From: Achromobacter xylosoxidans
GTDB taxonomy: Bacteria; Pseudomonadota; Gammaproteobacteria; Burkholderiales; Burkholderiaceae_B
Length of the DNA: 64,000 bases
Reading direction: 5' to 3'
Assembly (NCBI RefSeq): GCF_014490035.1
Contig: NZ_CP061008.1
Location: forward strand, 5,270,001 to 5,334,000
The notes beneath the pieces were generated by a model that was given only the letters and a program-made list of their open reading frames with translations, had not been told where the DNA came from and ran no database searches. Of this stretch, positions 26,493-35,696 are shown piece by piece. The first letter of the stretch is position 1, and every line of letters begins with the position of its first letter. Both the position numbers and the translations under genes were made by a program.

Positions 26493-28052
26493 CTACTTGC
26501 CGTCGCGGACCTTGGTTTCCCAGGCCCGCGGCTTGCCTTCCCAGACCGAAAATCCTTCCACGCGCTTGCTGGATGCCCAGGCGTCCGCGCCGTTGTACAG
26601 CATCAGCATCGGGGTCTGTTCCAGCATCAGGGCGTGCAGCTGGTCGAACAGCGCCTGGCGCTTGGCCGGATCGGATTCCAGGAAACTCTCATCGATCAGC
26701 TTCTGCGCCGCGGGGTCATCCCAGACCTTGCGCGGCTGCTTGGCCTTGTCGCCCGAAAACTGCTCGAAGCTCAGCGACGGGTCCAGGCGCGAAGAAAACG
26801 AGAACGAGCTGATCTGATACTTGCCGGTGTTGTAGCGGTCCAGCTGCGTGGCCCATTCCAGCACCTCGATCTTGGCGTTGATGCCCACCGCCTGCATCAT
26901 GGCCTGGGCGATCACCGCCACTTGATAGCTCGGCACGTGGGCGCGCTTGTTGGCGTAGATGATCACGGGCTCGCCCTTGTAGCCGGCTTCCTTCAGCAAT
27001 TGCTGCGCCCGGGCCGGATCGTATTTGTAGCCGCGCTTTTCCGCGTCCTTGTAATAGGCCGAACCCGCGTAGACCGCGGAATTGTTCAGTTGGCCCAGGC
27101 CTTCGGAGGCGGCGGCCACGACCTGCGGAATATCCAGCGAGGCGGCGATGGCCTGGCGGATCTTCACATTCTTCAGCACCGGATCCTCGGTCTGGAACAG
27201 CAGCACGTGCTTGACCGCGTCATGCGGGCTGAACACCGTCAGGTTCTTGGCGTTCTTCAGTTCGCCCACATCGGTGTTGGTGATCTGCGCGGCGTCGATG
27301 GCGCCCGACAACAGGCCCGCCTTCGAAGTGGACGGATCCGGCACCACCAGGAACTTGACCTCATCAGCCAGCGGACGCTTGGAGCCCACGTAGCCGTCCG
27401 GCTTGTCGCCAGCGGGCGAGACGTAATCCTTGTAGGCCGTCAGCAAGGTGTATTCACCGCGCTTCCAGTCCTTGAACATGTAGGGGCCGGTGCCCACCGG
27501 CTTGATCCAGGAACCGTCGGCGGCGACCGAATCCTTGGAGATGATGGCGGTCATGCCGCAATCGGTGCGGGCCAGCGAATCCAGGAACACGGCCGACTTG
27601 CGGTCCACCTTCATCACCACGGTCTGCGCGTCGGGCGCGGACACGTCCGTCACCTTCAGGCCGTTGCGGCCGTCAAAGTCGCTGCGGCAGCGCCAATCCG
27701 TCTTGGGATCCATGTAGCGCTGCCAGTTCCAGACCACATCGGCCGAGGTCAGCGCGGCGCCGTTGTGGAACTTGACGCCGTCGCGCAGCTTGAAGGTATA
27801 GGTCAAACCGTCTTCCGACAGGTCCACCGACTTGGCCAGCAAGGGTCCCACGGTGCCGTTCTCGCGATAGCCGACCAGGCCCTCGACGATGTTGAGGATC
27901 ACGCCGTCGGTGGTGTTGTCGCGGTTGACGCCGGGGTTGGTCGAGCGGATGTCGGCGGGCTGGGCGATGGTCAGCAGCGCGGCCTGGGCCGAACCGGCGG
28001 CGGCCAGCGCCAGGCTGAGCGCGAGCGCTCTAGGTACGAAAACATGGTGCAT
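26493..28052 (-). CDS. ABC transporter substrate-binding protein, family 5 (peptide/nickel type)
   Basis: A 519-residue periplasmic protein with signal peptide MHHVFVPRALALSLALAAAG and cleavage after SAQA. I chose the ATG at 28052, with GGGGAG 8 bases upstream, over an in-frame start at 28079. It is a paralogue of 21148-22713. It stands apart from the ABC permease operon upstream on the same strand, separated by the GntR terminator, and has its own TTGGCGCCAA operator 42 bases before the start. It probably shares the importer at 28951-32365. Confidence 0.92.
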   Translation of the reverse strand: MHHVFVPRALALSLALAAAGSAQAALLTIAQPADIRSTNPGVNRDNTTDGVILNIVEGLVGYRENGTVGPLLAKSVDLSEDGLTYTFKLRDGVKFHNGAALTSADVVWNWQRYMDPKTDWRCRSDFDGRNGLKVTDVSAPDAQTVVMKVDRKSAVFLDSLARTDCGMTAIISKDSVAADGSWIKPVGTGPYMFKDWKRGEYTLLTAYKDYVSPAGDKPDGYVGSKRPLADEVKFLVVPDPSTSKAGLLSGAIDAAQITNTDVGELKNAKNLTVFSPHDAVKHVLLFQTEDPVLKNVKIRQAIAASLDIPQVVAAASEGLGQLNNSAVYAGSAYYKDAEKRGYKYDPARAQQLLKEAGYKGEPVIIYANKRAHVPSYQVAVIAQAMMQAVGINAKIEVLEWATQLDRYNTGKYQISSFSFSSRLDPSLSFEQFSGDKAKQPRKVWDDPAAQKLIDESFLESDPAKRQALFDQLHALMLEQTPMLMLYNGADAWASSKRVEGFSVWEGKPRAWETKVRDGK

Positions 28053-28093
28053 GCAAAGACTCCCCGGCGTGCGGCGCAAAATTCACGCATATA

Positions 28094-28103
28094 TTGGCGC
28101 CAA
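28094..28103. promoter_or_regulatory. TTGGCGCCAA operator, copy 2
   Basis: The same palindrome and flanks as copy 1 (ATATTGGCGCCAAAATTAGC), 42 bases upstream of the binding-protein start at 28052 on the minus strand. The position is right for a repressor overlapping the promoter. Confidence 0.65.
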
Positions 28104-28175
28104 AATTAGCTGCCCATTATGAGCGGAATGCGCCGCTTCGCTATCGGGGGTATCCCTGAAGGCGCCGCCGGAATG

Positions 28176-28207
28176 AAAAACGGCGGCCTTCATTCCGAAG
28201 GCCGCCG
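28176..28207 (-). terminator. Rho-independent terminator of the GntR gene
   Basis: CGGCGGCCTTC (28181-28191) pairs perfectly with GAAGGCCGCCG (28197-28207) around ATTCC. On the minus strand it is followed by TTTTT (28176-28180). It lies 32 bases after the GntR stop. Confidence 0.85.
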
Positions 28208-28238
28208 CATGCTTGCAGCGCGGGTTGCGCCGGCCGCC

Positions 28239-28859
28239 TCAGGAGATGTCCTGCCCCACGTGCTGGGCAATGATTTTCTGCAGGCGCTTGACATCGCGCG
28301 CTTCCAGCGCGTCCACCATGTCGAAATGCTCGCGCGCGGAAATCTCGATGCGCGAGCGCGTCACCCATTCCTTGGCCGGCGCCGCCGGGCCGCGGGCCCG
28401 GGTTTCGTGGATCAGCGCGACCAGTTCGCGGTTGCGGCACATGTCGTACATGCCCGCGTGGAAAGCCAGGTTGACCTCGTACTGCTCCAGCAGCGTGCCG
28501 TCCTGCAGCAGCTTGGCGAAGCGTTCGGCCAGGGTGCGCAGCGCCTTGACCTTGGCCACGGTGACGTTGGGCATCAGGTCCGCCGCCGCGCCCGTTTCCA
28601 GCAGGATGCGGATGTCGCGGATCTGCAGATGCTGGTCCGGATCCATGGCGTAGACGTGATAACCCCGGTTCGGGATGTGCGCGATCAGCCGCTTGGCCGC
28701 CAATTGGTCTAGCGCCCGCCGGACGTCCAGACGCTTGGCGTCGTAGCGTTCCTGCAGGTCGATCTGTTTCAGCCAGGCGCCGGGACCGTAAACGCCCGCC
28801 TGTATATCGTGGGCGATGCGATCAACCAGGCCGGGTTGCGCCGTTGCCGCTTTCGGCAT
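28239..28859 (-). CDS. GntR-family regulator (FCD subfamily) of the peptide-uptake regulon
   Basis: A 206-residue regulator: winged helix at about residues 8-65 (LQERYDAKRLDVRRALDQL) and an FCD helical domain with the metal-ligand pattern YEVNLAFHAGMY and EHFDMVDALE. It is the last gene of the operon hydrolase-permease-permease-ATPase-GntR. It is the best candidate to bind the TTGGCGCCAA palindromes at 19896, 28094 and 33365, since it is the only regulator gene in that block. This assignment is inference. Confidence 0.85.
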   Translation of the reverse strand: MPKAATAQPGLVDRIAHDIQAGVYGPGAWLKQIDLQERYDAKRLDVRRALDQLAAKRLIAHIPNRGYHVYAMDPDQHLQIRDIRILLETGAAADLMPNVTVAKVKALRTLAERFAKLLQDGTLLEQYEVNLAFHAGMYDMCRNRELVALIHETRARGPAAPAKEWVTRSRIEISAREHFDMVDALEARDVKRLQKIIAQHVGQDIS

Positions 28860-28950
28860 GGACCACTCCCGTCTATCAAATCCGAAGCGCGTATTTTATG
28901 CGTAAGTATTCCCGGGGGACGGCGCCTGCGCCCCCTGGGATACCCGCCCC

Positions 28951-30606
28951 TCAGGCGCTGGCCCGCAACGGCTGCTGCTGATCCAGCCGCCAGCGCAGGC
29001 GCACGCCGCCGGTATCGGTGGATTCCAGCGCCGGAATCGCCGACAGCAGGCTGCGGGTGTACTCCTCTTGCGGTTGGTCGAACACGGCGTCGCGAGAGCC
29101 CTGCTCGACGATGCCGCCGTCGCGCATCACCACCACGCGGTCGGCCACCTGCTCCACCACGCCCAGGTCGTGGCTGATGAACAGGCAGGAAAAGCCATGG
29201 CGTTCCTGCAGGTCGGCAAACAAGTCCAGCACCTGCGCGCGCACGGTCACATCCAGCGCGGACACCGGTTCGTCGGCGATGACGAAGGCCGGACGGCGCA
29301 CGATGGCGCGGGCAATTGCCACACGCTGGCGCTGGCCGCCCGACATCTCGTGGGGATAGCGCTTGGCGTACTCGGAACCCAGGCCCACTTCGGCCAGCAC
29401 TTCGTCCACCCGGCGGCGCTTCTCCGCCGCGGGCATGTCGTCCAGCATGCGCAGGCCCTCTCCCACCAGCTGGCCGATGGTCATGCGCGGGTCCAGCGAG
29501 GAATACGGATCCTGGAACACCATCTGGCAGTTCAGCCGGTAATCGCGCCAGGAGGCCGAACGGCGGTTCACGGCCTGGCCGCGGAACAGGATCTGGCCCG
29601 AAGTCGGCGCCAGCAATCCAGCGATGGCCCGTCCCAGCGTGGTCTTGCCCGAACCGGAGCCGCCCACCACCGCCACCACTTCGCGCGGCTTGACGTGCAG
29701 GTCGATGCCGTTGAGCGCGCGCTTGGCGCCGGTGCGCGAGAACAGCCGCTGATGGCCGGCGTAATCGACCACCAGGCTCTTGACCTCGACGATGGGCGGC
29801 TCCTTGCCCAGCTGGCGCGCCGGCAGCCGGCGCGGCATGGCGTCCAGCAGCTTGCGGGTGTAGGGGTTCTGCGGCCGCTCCAGAATGCTGGCGGTGGCGC
29901 CTGTCTCCAGCACCTTGCCGTGTTGCATCACCACCATGCGCTCGGTGTAGCGCGCGACCATCGGCAGGTCGTGGCTGATCATCAGCACCGCCGTATGGTG
30001 TTCGCGGGTCAGGTCCACCATCAGCTCCAGCACGTCGCGCTGCACCACCGCGTCCAGCGCGGTGGTGGGCTCGTCGGCGATCAGGAGCGCGGGCTCCAGC
30101 AGCATCACGGACGCCAGCATCATGCGCTGGCGCATGCCGCCGGAGAACTCGTGCGGCCAGGCTTCCATCGCGCCCTTGGGATCGCGGATGCCCACCCGGC
30201 GCAGCATTTCCAGGATGCGTTCGCGGCGCGCGGCGGCGGACAGGCCCTTGCGGTGCAGGCGCAGGCCCTCCTCCAGCTGGCGGCCGATGGGCATGGACGG
30301 ATTCAGCGAGGTCATCGGCTCCTGGAACACCATGCCGATGCGCGCGCCGCGCAGCTTGCGCAGCGCGGCCGGGGACGCCTGCGTCACGTCCACGCCTTCG
30401 AACTTGATGGAGCCGCCGGCCACCACCAGCGGCGATGGCGTCAGGCCCATGATGGCGCGCGCGGCCTGCGTCTTGCCGCTGCCGGATTCCCCGACGATGC
30501 CGACCATCTCGCCAGGCGCCACCTCGAAGGACACGCCGCTGACGATTTCGCGCCCGCCCGCGCCAACGGTCAGCGACAGATTCGATACGGATACCAATGC
30601 GCTCAT
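28951..30606 (-). CDS. ABC importer ATPase, fused DppD-DppF type
   Basis: A 551-residue protein with two complete ABC ATPase domains. Domain 1 has Walker A GESGSGKT (residues 39-46) and signature FSGGMRQR; domain 2 has Walker A GGSGSGKT and signature MSGGQRQR. Both carry the Asp-Glu Walker B and the switch His. Fusion of the two oligopeptide ATPases is common in alpha- and betaproteobacteria. Its ATG overlaps the permease stop by one base. It energises the two permeases upstream. Confidence 0.93.
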   Translation of the reverse strand: MSALVSVSNLSLTVGAGGREIVSGVSFEVAPGEMVGIVGESGSGKTQAARAIMGLTPSPLVVAGGSIKFEGVDVTQASPAALRKLRGARIGMVFQEPMTSLNPSMPIGRQLEEGLRLHRKGLSAAARRERILEMLRRVGIRDPKGAMEAWPHEFSGGMRQRMMLASVMLLEPALLIADEPTTALDAVVQRDVLELMVDLTREHHTAVLMISHDLPMVARYTERMVVMQHGKVLETGATASILERPQNPYTRKLLDAMPRRLPARQLGKEPPIVEVKSLVVDYAGHQRLFSRTGAKRALNGIDLHVKPREVVAVVGGSGSGKTTLGRAIAGLLAPTSGQILFRGQAVNRRSASWRDYRLNCQMVFQDPYSSLDPRMTIGQLVGEGLRMLDDMPAAEKRRRVDEVLAEVGLGSEYAKRYPHEMSGGQRQRVAIARAIVRRPAFVIADEPVSALDVTVRAQVLDLFADLQERHGFSCLFISHDLGVVEQVADRVVVMRDGGIVEQGSRDAVFDQPQEEYTRSLLSAIPALESTDTGGVRLRWRLDQQQPLRASA

Positions 30607-31424
30607 TACACGCCCCTCATGCGGGGATCGAAGCGGTCACGCACCGCGTCGCCCAGCAGATTGATTCCCAGCAGCGCGAGCGCGATGGCCAGGCCGGGAA
30701 GTATGGATAGATAGGAAGCCTGCGCCATGAACGGCCTTGCGGCGGCCAGCATGTTGCCCCAGGTGGGCGCGGGAGGCGGCACGCCCAGGCCCAGGAAGGA
30801 CAGCGCGCTTTCCGCCAGGATCACCCAGCCGAACATGGAAGTGGCCAGCACCGTCAGCGGCGCCACGCAATTGGGCAGCACGTGGCGGAACATGGTGTAG
30901 AGCTCGGAGTTGCCCAGCACGCGCGAGGATTCGATGAACTCCTTCTCGCGCAGCGACAGCACCGTGCCGCGCACGATGCGCGTCACCGAGGGCGTATAGG
31001 CCAGGCCCAGCGCCAGGATGATGCCGTACTTGTTGGCGCCTACTACTGCCAGCAGGCCCAGCGCCAGCAACAGCCCGGGAAAGGCCAGCAGCGCGTTGTT
31101 GAAGGCCATGATGATGCGGTCGGTCCAGCCCCGCACAAAGCCGGTCAGGGTGCCGACGATCGTGCCCGCGACGATGGCGAAGCTCACCGTCAGCAAACTG
31201 ATCCAGACACTGCTGGAGGCGCCGGCCAGCAGGCGCGACAGCTCGTCACGGCCGAATTCGTCCGTGCCGAGCAGGAACTCGCCGCCCGGCGGCTTCAGGC
31301 GCGCCACGAAGTTGATCTTGAGCGGGTCATGCGGTGTCCAGAAGGCGCCCATGATGGCCGCCACCAGCATCAGCGCCACGATGACGCCGCCCAGTAGCGC
31401 GTTGGCTGCAATTCGCTTTTTCAT
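30606..31424 (-). CDS. ABC importer permease, DppC type
   Basis: A 272-residue permease with six predicted helices, an N-terminal extended region (GAFWTPHDPLKINFVARLKPP), the LLGTDEFGRDELSRLLAG motif of DppC/OppC proteins, and the EAA-loop region VLGNSELYTMFRHVLPNC. It overlaps the DppB-type gene by four bases and the ATPase gene by one base. Confidence 0.92.
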   Translation of the reverse strand: MKKRIAANALLGGVIVALMLVAAIMGAFWTPHDPLKINFVARLKPPGGEFLLGTDEFGRDELSRLLAGASSSVWISLLTVSFAIVAGTIVGTLTGFVRGWTDRIIMAFNNALLAFPGLLLALGLLAVVGANKYGIILALGLAYTPSVTRIVRGTVLSLREKEFIESSRVLGNSELYTMFRHVLPNCVAPLTVLATSMFGWVILAESALSFLGLGVPPPAPTWGNMLAAARPFMAQASYLSILPGLAIALALLGINLLGDAVRDRFDPRMRGV

Positions 31425-32365
31425 TCGGCGGTCACTCTCGGGTCAAAGAGGGGATAGCAAAGGTCGATGAACAGGTTCACGATCACGTAGACCACGCCCA
31501 CGAACAGCAGACAGCCCTGGATCACGGGGTAATCGCGGGCGAAGATGGAGTCCACCAGCAGACGTCCCAGGCCGGGGATGGTGAACACCGTCTCCACCAC
31601 GGCGATGCCGCCCAGCAGGTTGCCCAGCACCAGGCCGATCAGCGTCCAGGTGGGACCGAAGGCATTGCGGAAGGCGTGGCGCATCAGCACCGCGGATTCC
31701 GACAGGCCCTTGGCCCGCGCATGGGTGATGTAGTCCAGCCGCAGCACTTCCAGCGTGCTGGCCCGCGCCATGCGCATCAGCACGCCGATCTCATGCAGGA
31801 ACAGCGTCAGGATGGGCATGGCCAGGTACAACAGGCCGGCCTTCCAGTCTTCACCGATGGACACGTAGCCCACCACCGGCAGCCATTGCAGCTTGAGGCC
31901 GAAGAAGATCAGCAGCAGCAGGCCCAGCCAGAAGGTCGGAATCGACACCAGCAGCGTGGCCGTGCCGACCAGGAACAGGTCGGGCGCCTTGTTCTGCTTC
32001 CAGGCGGCGATCATGCCGGCCGGCACCGCCACCAGCGCGGCGAACAGCACCGCCACCACCACCACGCGGCCGCTGATCAGGAAGCGGTCCCACACCAGCG
32101 GCAGCACCGGCTGGCCGGTATTGATGGACGAACCCAGGTCCCCGTGCAGCATGTTGCCGAACCATATGCCGAACTGGGTAAGCCAGGTCTGGTCCAGCCC
32201 CAGCCGCTCCCGCAGGTCGGCCAGCGCGGCCGGCGTCGCCAGGTCGCCCAGCAGCAGTTGGGCTGGGTCGCCCGGGATGAGCCGGATCATCACGAACACC
32301 GCCACCGCCACAATCAGCAGCGTCGGTATGGCCATGACGATCCGGGATAGCGCGAAACGCAGCAT
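31421..32365 (-). CDS. ABC importer permease, DppB type
   Basis: A 314-residue permease beginning MLRFALSRIVMAIPTLLIVA, with the MIRLIPGDPAQLLLGD signature of DppB/OppB proteins and the EAA loop HAFRNAFGPTWTLIG. It forms the channel with the DppC-type partner. It lies 61 bases downstream of the hydrolase gene. Confidence 0.92.
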   Translation of the reverse strand: MLRFALSRIVMAIPTLLIVAVAVFVMIRLIPGDPAQLLLGDLATPAALADLRERLGLDQTWLTQFGIWFGNMLHGDLGSSINTGQPVLPLVWDRFLISGRVVVVAVLFAALVAVPAGMIAAWKQNKAPDLFLVGTATLLVSIPTFWLGLLLLIFFGLKLQWLPVVGYVSIGEDWKAGLLYLAMPILTLFLHEIGVLMRMARASTLEVLRLDYITHARAKGLSESAVLMRHAFRNAFGPTWTLIGLVLGNLLGGIAVVETVFTIPGLGRLLVDSIFARDYPVIQGCLLFVGVVYVIVNLFIDLCYPLFDPRVTAE

Positions 32366-32426
32366 GCCCCTCTCCTATTCCTGGTCGCGGACTCGCGGAT
32401 GCCCGCAAGCGCCGCGTCCGCCGGTC

Positions 32427-33296
32427 TCAGTTGTCTTCATGCCGCAACTTGCGCAGGGCGGCGGCCAGGAAGTCCTGCACCTGGCCCACGCACTTCAAGC
32501 CGTCATGCGGCACGTTTTCCACCACGTCCAGCACCGCGTTCACGCCCTGCGCTTCGAACGAACGGCGCAGCGACTCCAGGCGCTCCGGGCGGGTACTGCC
32601 GGCGGAGTTCGCGCCAGGCATGAAGAACTTGCCGCCTTCGCGGTGGGTGATTTCCCAGGTTTCCAGGTCGGCCTTGCCAACGATCATGTGGACCGCCACC
32701 TGCTTGAGCGCTTCGATGTCGATGCGCTTGCCGAAACGGGCCTCGGCATCGCGCACGCCCACCCACCAATCCTGGCCGGGATCCAGCAACGTGACCGAGC
32801 CCGGCGCGCCGATCGACACGGCCCACAGGCTTTCGGGGTGCAGGTAGGCGAACCGGTTGACGAACTGGCCGCCGCCCGAATAGCCGAACAGGCCGAACTT
32901 CTTGAAGTCGCAGCCGAACTTCTCGCCCACTTCCGCCACCATGTCCAGCAGGATCTCGTCGTAGCGGATGTCGCCTTCGCGCAATTGCTTGAAACCGTCG
33001 CGGTTGCCGTCGCCCAGCGGGCTTACGGGGAACAGCGGGCACAGCACGATGCAGTCGTTCCAGCGGGCGAACTCCGCGAACGCGTCGCGGTATTCCACGA
33101 AGGCGCGGCCGGTGCCGTGCATGATCACCACCAGCTGCATGGGATGCCTGGCGCTGTCGATGTGCGGCGGGACATAGGTGCAGTAGGAAAAGCGCGGGTC
33201 GGAGCGGGCGGCGAAGACGGTGCTGTGGCCCAGGTCGTACATGGCCCGCGCGCGGGCGGCGTCGGGCTGGATGGCGGGTGCTGCGTTGGACTGCAT
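32427..33296 (-). CDS. Alpha/beta hydrolase, first gene of the peptide-importer operon
   Basis: A 289-residue hydrolase without a signal peptide. The nucleophile elbow is GYSGG (Ser140), the oxyanion-hole HGTG is at residues 60-63, and the likely acid and base are in GKADLETW and VPHDGLK. The overall plan resembles poly(3-hydroxyalkanoate)-depolymerase-like or feruloyl-esterase-like LpqC hydrolases. The ATG at 33296 has GAGGAA upstream; the upstream open frame would overlap the operator. With a peptide importer and the C45 enzyme in the same presumed regulon, it may cleave an imported ester or amide. Confidence 0.75.
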   Translation of the reverse strand: MQSNAAPAIQPDAARARAMYDLGHSTVFAARSDPRFSYCTYVPPHIDSARHPMQLVVIMHGTGRAFVEYRDAFAEFARWNDCIVLCPLFPVSPLGDGNRDGFKQLREGDIRYDEILLDMVAEVGEKFGCDFKKFGLFGYSGGGQFVNRFAYLHPESLWAVSIGAPGSVTLLDPGQDWWVGVRDAEARFGKRIDIEALKQVAVHMIVGKADLETWEITHREGGKFFMPGANSAGSTRPERLESLRRSFEAQGVNAVLDVVENVPHDGLKCVGQVQDFLAAALRKLRHEDN

Positions 33297-33364
33297 GATT
33301 TCCTCGTTTCCATGGCCGCGGGGCCGATGGTCTATGCCGGTGGTCGAAATAATGATCACATAAA

Positions 33365-33374
33365 TTGGCGCCAA
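33365..33374. promoter_or_regulatory. TTGGCGCCAA operator, copy 3
   Basis: The palindrome lies in TAAATTGGCGCCAATTTTAG, 69 bases upstream of the hydrolase start at 33296 (minus). This copy is the most symmetrical: AAATTGGCGCCAATTT is a perfect 16-base palindrome. Confidence 0.65.
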
Positions 33375-33426
33375 TTTTAGGCGCACGTATTCCGGCGCAA
33401 CAAGGCAGGGGATTCCCTAGGAACGT

Positions 33427-33491
33427 AAAAAGGGAGCGCCGCGGCGCTCCCCTGGATGGCGCCGGCGCCCCCGCTCAGCGGGCCGGCGCCA
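33427..33491 (-). terminator. Terminator of the DUF808 gene, two hairpins
   Basis: A perfect 20-base palindrome (33432-33451) is followed on the minus strand by TTTTT (33427-33431). A second stem (33457-33466 with 33482-33491) lies between it and the stop codon. Together they end the DUF808 transcript. Confidence 0.85.
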
Positions 33492-33498
33492 GTCCGCC

Positions 33499-34416
33499 TC
33501 AGCCTTTCTTGAACAGCCGCCTGGCGAGGCTGACCGCCCCCAGCACCACGGCTCCGGCCACGATGCCGAACAAGGCATTGAGCAAGGTGGCCGTGAGCGC
33601 CTGCACCACCCCGCCCCCGCCCACCGCGGCGGCGGCCTGGTCGACCGCAGCCTGCACCGGCGCAATGCCGTGCGTCAGGATGGCGCCGCCCACCATGAAC
33701 ATGGCCGCGGTGCCGACCACCGAAAGGGTCTTCATCAGATAGGGCGCCGCGCCCACGATGCGCCGTCCCAGCCAGGCCACCGCCTGGGACGATTTCTGGC
33801 TCAGGTATAGGCCCAGGTCGTCCAGCTTGACGATGCCGGCCACCAGGCCGTAGACCCCGACCGTCATCGCGATGGCGATGACCGACAGCACCAGCACCTG
33901 CCGGGTAAAGTCGGCGCCCGCCACCGCCCCCAGGCTGATGACGATGATTTCCGCCGACAGGATGAAGTCCGTGCGTATCGCGCCTTTGATCTTGTCTCGC
34001 TCGAAGGCCACCATGTCGACCGTATCATCCTGCAGGGCCTGGGCGCGCGCGGCGTGGTTGCCTTCGTCCGAATCGCCGTGCGGCAGGAACTTGTGCGCCA
34101 GCTTCTCCACGCCTTCGTAGCAGAGAAAGGCCCCGCCCACCATCAGCAGGGGCGTCACGGCCCAGGGCGCGAAGGCGCTGATCAGCAGCGCCGCCGGCAC
34201 CAGGATCAGCTTGTTGATGAAGGAGCCCTTGGCCACCGCCCAGACGACCGGCAGTTCCCGGTTGACCGGCACGCCCGTAACCTGCTGGGCGTTCAACGCC
34301 AGGTCGTCGCCCAGCACCCCGGCCGTTTTCTTGGCCGCGACCTTGGTCATGACGGACACGTCGTCCAATATGGTCGCGATATCGTCAAACAGTGCGAAGA
34401 AGCTGCTTCCCGCCAT
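33499..34416 (-). CDS. DUF808 (YedI-like) inner-membrane protein
   Basis: A 305-residue protein with the family start [25 protein letters not shown] and at least six hydrophobic helices. A conserved cytosolic stretch [26 protein letters not shown] lies in the middle. The DUF808 family is widespread in proteobacteria and has no assigned function. The start at 34416 begins exactly at the conserved N-terminus. It is monocistronic, with its own terminator. Confidence 0.88.
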   Translation of the reverse strand: MAGSSFFALFDDIATILDDVSVMTKVAAKKTAGVLGDDLALNAQQVTGVPVNRELPVVWAVAKGSFINKLILVPAALLISAFAPWAVTPLLMVGGAFLCYEGVEKLAHKFLPHGDSDEGNHAARAQALQDDTVDMVAFERDKIKGAIRTDFILSAEIIVISLGAVAGADFTRQVLVLSVIAIAMTVGVYGLVAGIVKLDDLGLYLSQKSSQAVAWLGRRIVGAAPYLMKTLSVVGTAAMFMVGGAILTHGIAPVQAAVDQAAAAVGGGGVVQALTATLLNALFGIVAGAVVLGAVSLARRLFKKG

Positions 34417-34588
34417 CAAGAATCCCCTGTGCCTCGAAAGGATTTTCGAGTGTACAGGCGGCCGGCGTCCGCCAAGCGTCGCCCGCCTGGCCGTTTTCAC
34501 TTCTTTTCTGTCCGTAACCCCGATGGCGCGGCCGGGCAGCCCGGCCTACCCTGGCGGCTGGACCCGACTATTGCCCCCAGGAGGCCAC

Positions 34589-34897
34589 ATGCTTGCCTTG
34601 CGACCCAGCTGCGAACACTGCGATGCGGCGCTGCCGCCAGACTCCGCCGCCGCCCGCATATGCAGTTTTGAATGCACCTTCTGCGCCGCTTGCGCCGAAG
34701 GATTGCTGGGCAATGTCTGCCCCAATTGCGGCGGCGGCTTCGCGCCCCGGCCGGTCCGCCCCGCCAGCGACCGCAAGGGCGGCAACTTCCTGGGCAAGTA
34801 CCCGGCCAGCACCGAGCGCAAGCATCGTCCGGTCGACCTGGCCGCGCACGACGCCTTGCGCCGCAGCCTGGACGGCGTTCCGCCGGAACGCCGCTAG
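34589..34897 (+). CDS. DUF1272 small zinc-ribbon-like protein
   Basis: A 102-residue protein that matches the DUF1272 family. Eight cysteines (8, 11, 25, 29, 32, 35, 44, 47) in CEHC, CSFECTFCAAC and CPNC pairs suggest two zinc sites in the first 50 residues. The tail is basic and low in hydrophobicity. AGGAGG at 34579-34584 is a near-perfect ribosome-binding site. Its function is unknown; it converges on ytfE. Confidence 0.85.
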   Translation: MLALRPSCEHCDAALPPDSAAARICSFECTFCAACAEGLLGNVCPNCGGGFAPRPVRPASDRKGGNFLGKYPASTERKHRPVDLAAHDALRRSLDGVPPERR

Positions 34898-34922
34898 CGG
34901 CTGCAACACCCGAACGCGGGCG

Positions 34923-35603
34923 CTAGCTGTGCGCGTGCGCCGCCGGGCTGGCCGCGTTCTCGAACAGGATGTTGTTTTCCAGGTGGATGTGCGCCATCAG
35001 GTCTTCCTTGAAGGTACGCAATCCCAGGTACAGCGCCCGCCACGTGTTGCATGCGGCGCGCGGCAGCGTGATGTCGTGGGTCAGCGCCAGCAGCCGTTCC
35101 AGCGCCACGCCGTGGTCGTCGTGCTCGGCGCGCATGACCATGATGGGCATGCCGGCCATGGCGCCATGGCCGCGGGCCAGCATCGGGAACAGCACCTGTT
35201 CTTCCTTCTGCATATGGCTTTCCAGCTCCTGCTGCATCACGCGCAGGTGATCGGCCAGGCCGGTCGGGCAGTCAGGGCTGTCGGCGTGCACCTGCTCCAC
35301 CTTCAGCGCCAGCCGGATCAGCTCGGGCAATTGCTGGCGGTGCACCTCGTGGTAGCGCGCCAGGATATGGTCGACCAGTTCGGCCGGCGAGGCCAGCCCC
35401 CAATCCGTTTCGTGGGACGGGCTGCGCGCCAGCTCCATCAGGCGCGCCTCGATCTGCGCCGCGTCCAACGAACGCTCGGCCGCCGCCTCGGCCAGGCTCT
35501 TCTTGCCGCCACAGCAGAAGTCCAGCTGGTACTCATGAAACACCTGCGTGGCGCCGGGGATGCTGCGGGCCAATTGGCCCAGGGATTGCTCAACCATGCT
35601 CAT
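34923..35603 (-). CDS. ytfE: Iron-sulfur cluster repair di-iron protein (YtfE/ScdA/DnrN)
   Basis: A 226-residue hemerythrin-like protein that repairs nitrosylated or oxidised iron-sulfur clusters. The N-terminal ScdA domain has LDFCCGG (Cys30-Cys31). The di-iron ligands fall in DHILARYHEVHR, ESHMQKEEQVLFPM, RAEHDDHG and AHIHLENNILF. It is divergent from norR, and the 152-base gap carries a sigma-54 promoter pointing toward it. This matches the norA-norR layout of Cupriavidus, where NO induces the gene. Confidence 0.92.
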   Translation of the reverse strand: MSMVEQSLGQLARSIPGATQVFHEYQLDFCCGGKKSLAEAAAERSLDAAQIEARLMELARSPSHETDWGLASPAELVDHILARYHEVHRQQLPELIRLALKVEQVHADSPDCPTGLADHLRVMQQELESHMQKEEQVLFPMLARGHGAMAGMPIMVMRAEHDDHGVALERLLALTHDITLPRAACNTWRALYLGLRTFKEDLMAHIHLENNILFENAASPAAHAHS

Positions 35604-35640
35604 CGCGTCTCTCCATAGTTCGTGACGGGTACTGGAAGCA

Positions 35641-35657
35641 ATGCGAAATCCGTGCCA
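35641..35657 (-). promoter_or_regulatory. Sigma-54 promoter of ytfE
   Basis: On the minus strand the sequence reads TGGCACG (35657-35651), four bases, then TCGCAT (35646-35641). This matches the -24/-12 consensus TGGCACG-N4-TTGCA with one base different and the exact GG to GC spacing of RpoN promoters. It is 38 bases upstream of the ytfE start. Confidence 0.8.
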
Positions 35658-35665
35658 GGAAAAAC

Positions 35666-35679
35666 TTGCTATTTATCAA
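35666..35679. promoter_or_regulatory. FNR/Dnr-like half-conserved box
   Basis: TTGCT-ATTT-ATCAA differs by one base from the TTGAT-N4-ATCAA consensus bound by FNR, Anr and the NO sensor Dnr. It lies between the sigma-54 promoter and the NorR sites. It could add oxygen control or be chance. Confidence 0.35.
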
Positions 35680-35696
35680 TGAATTGCAAATTAAAG

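Noticed and set aside
34211..34588. Upstream extension of the DUF1272 gene
   Set aside because: The frame is open, but runs antisense through the DUF808 start; a near-perfect AGGAGG sits just before the ATG at 34589.
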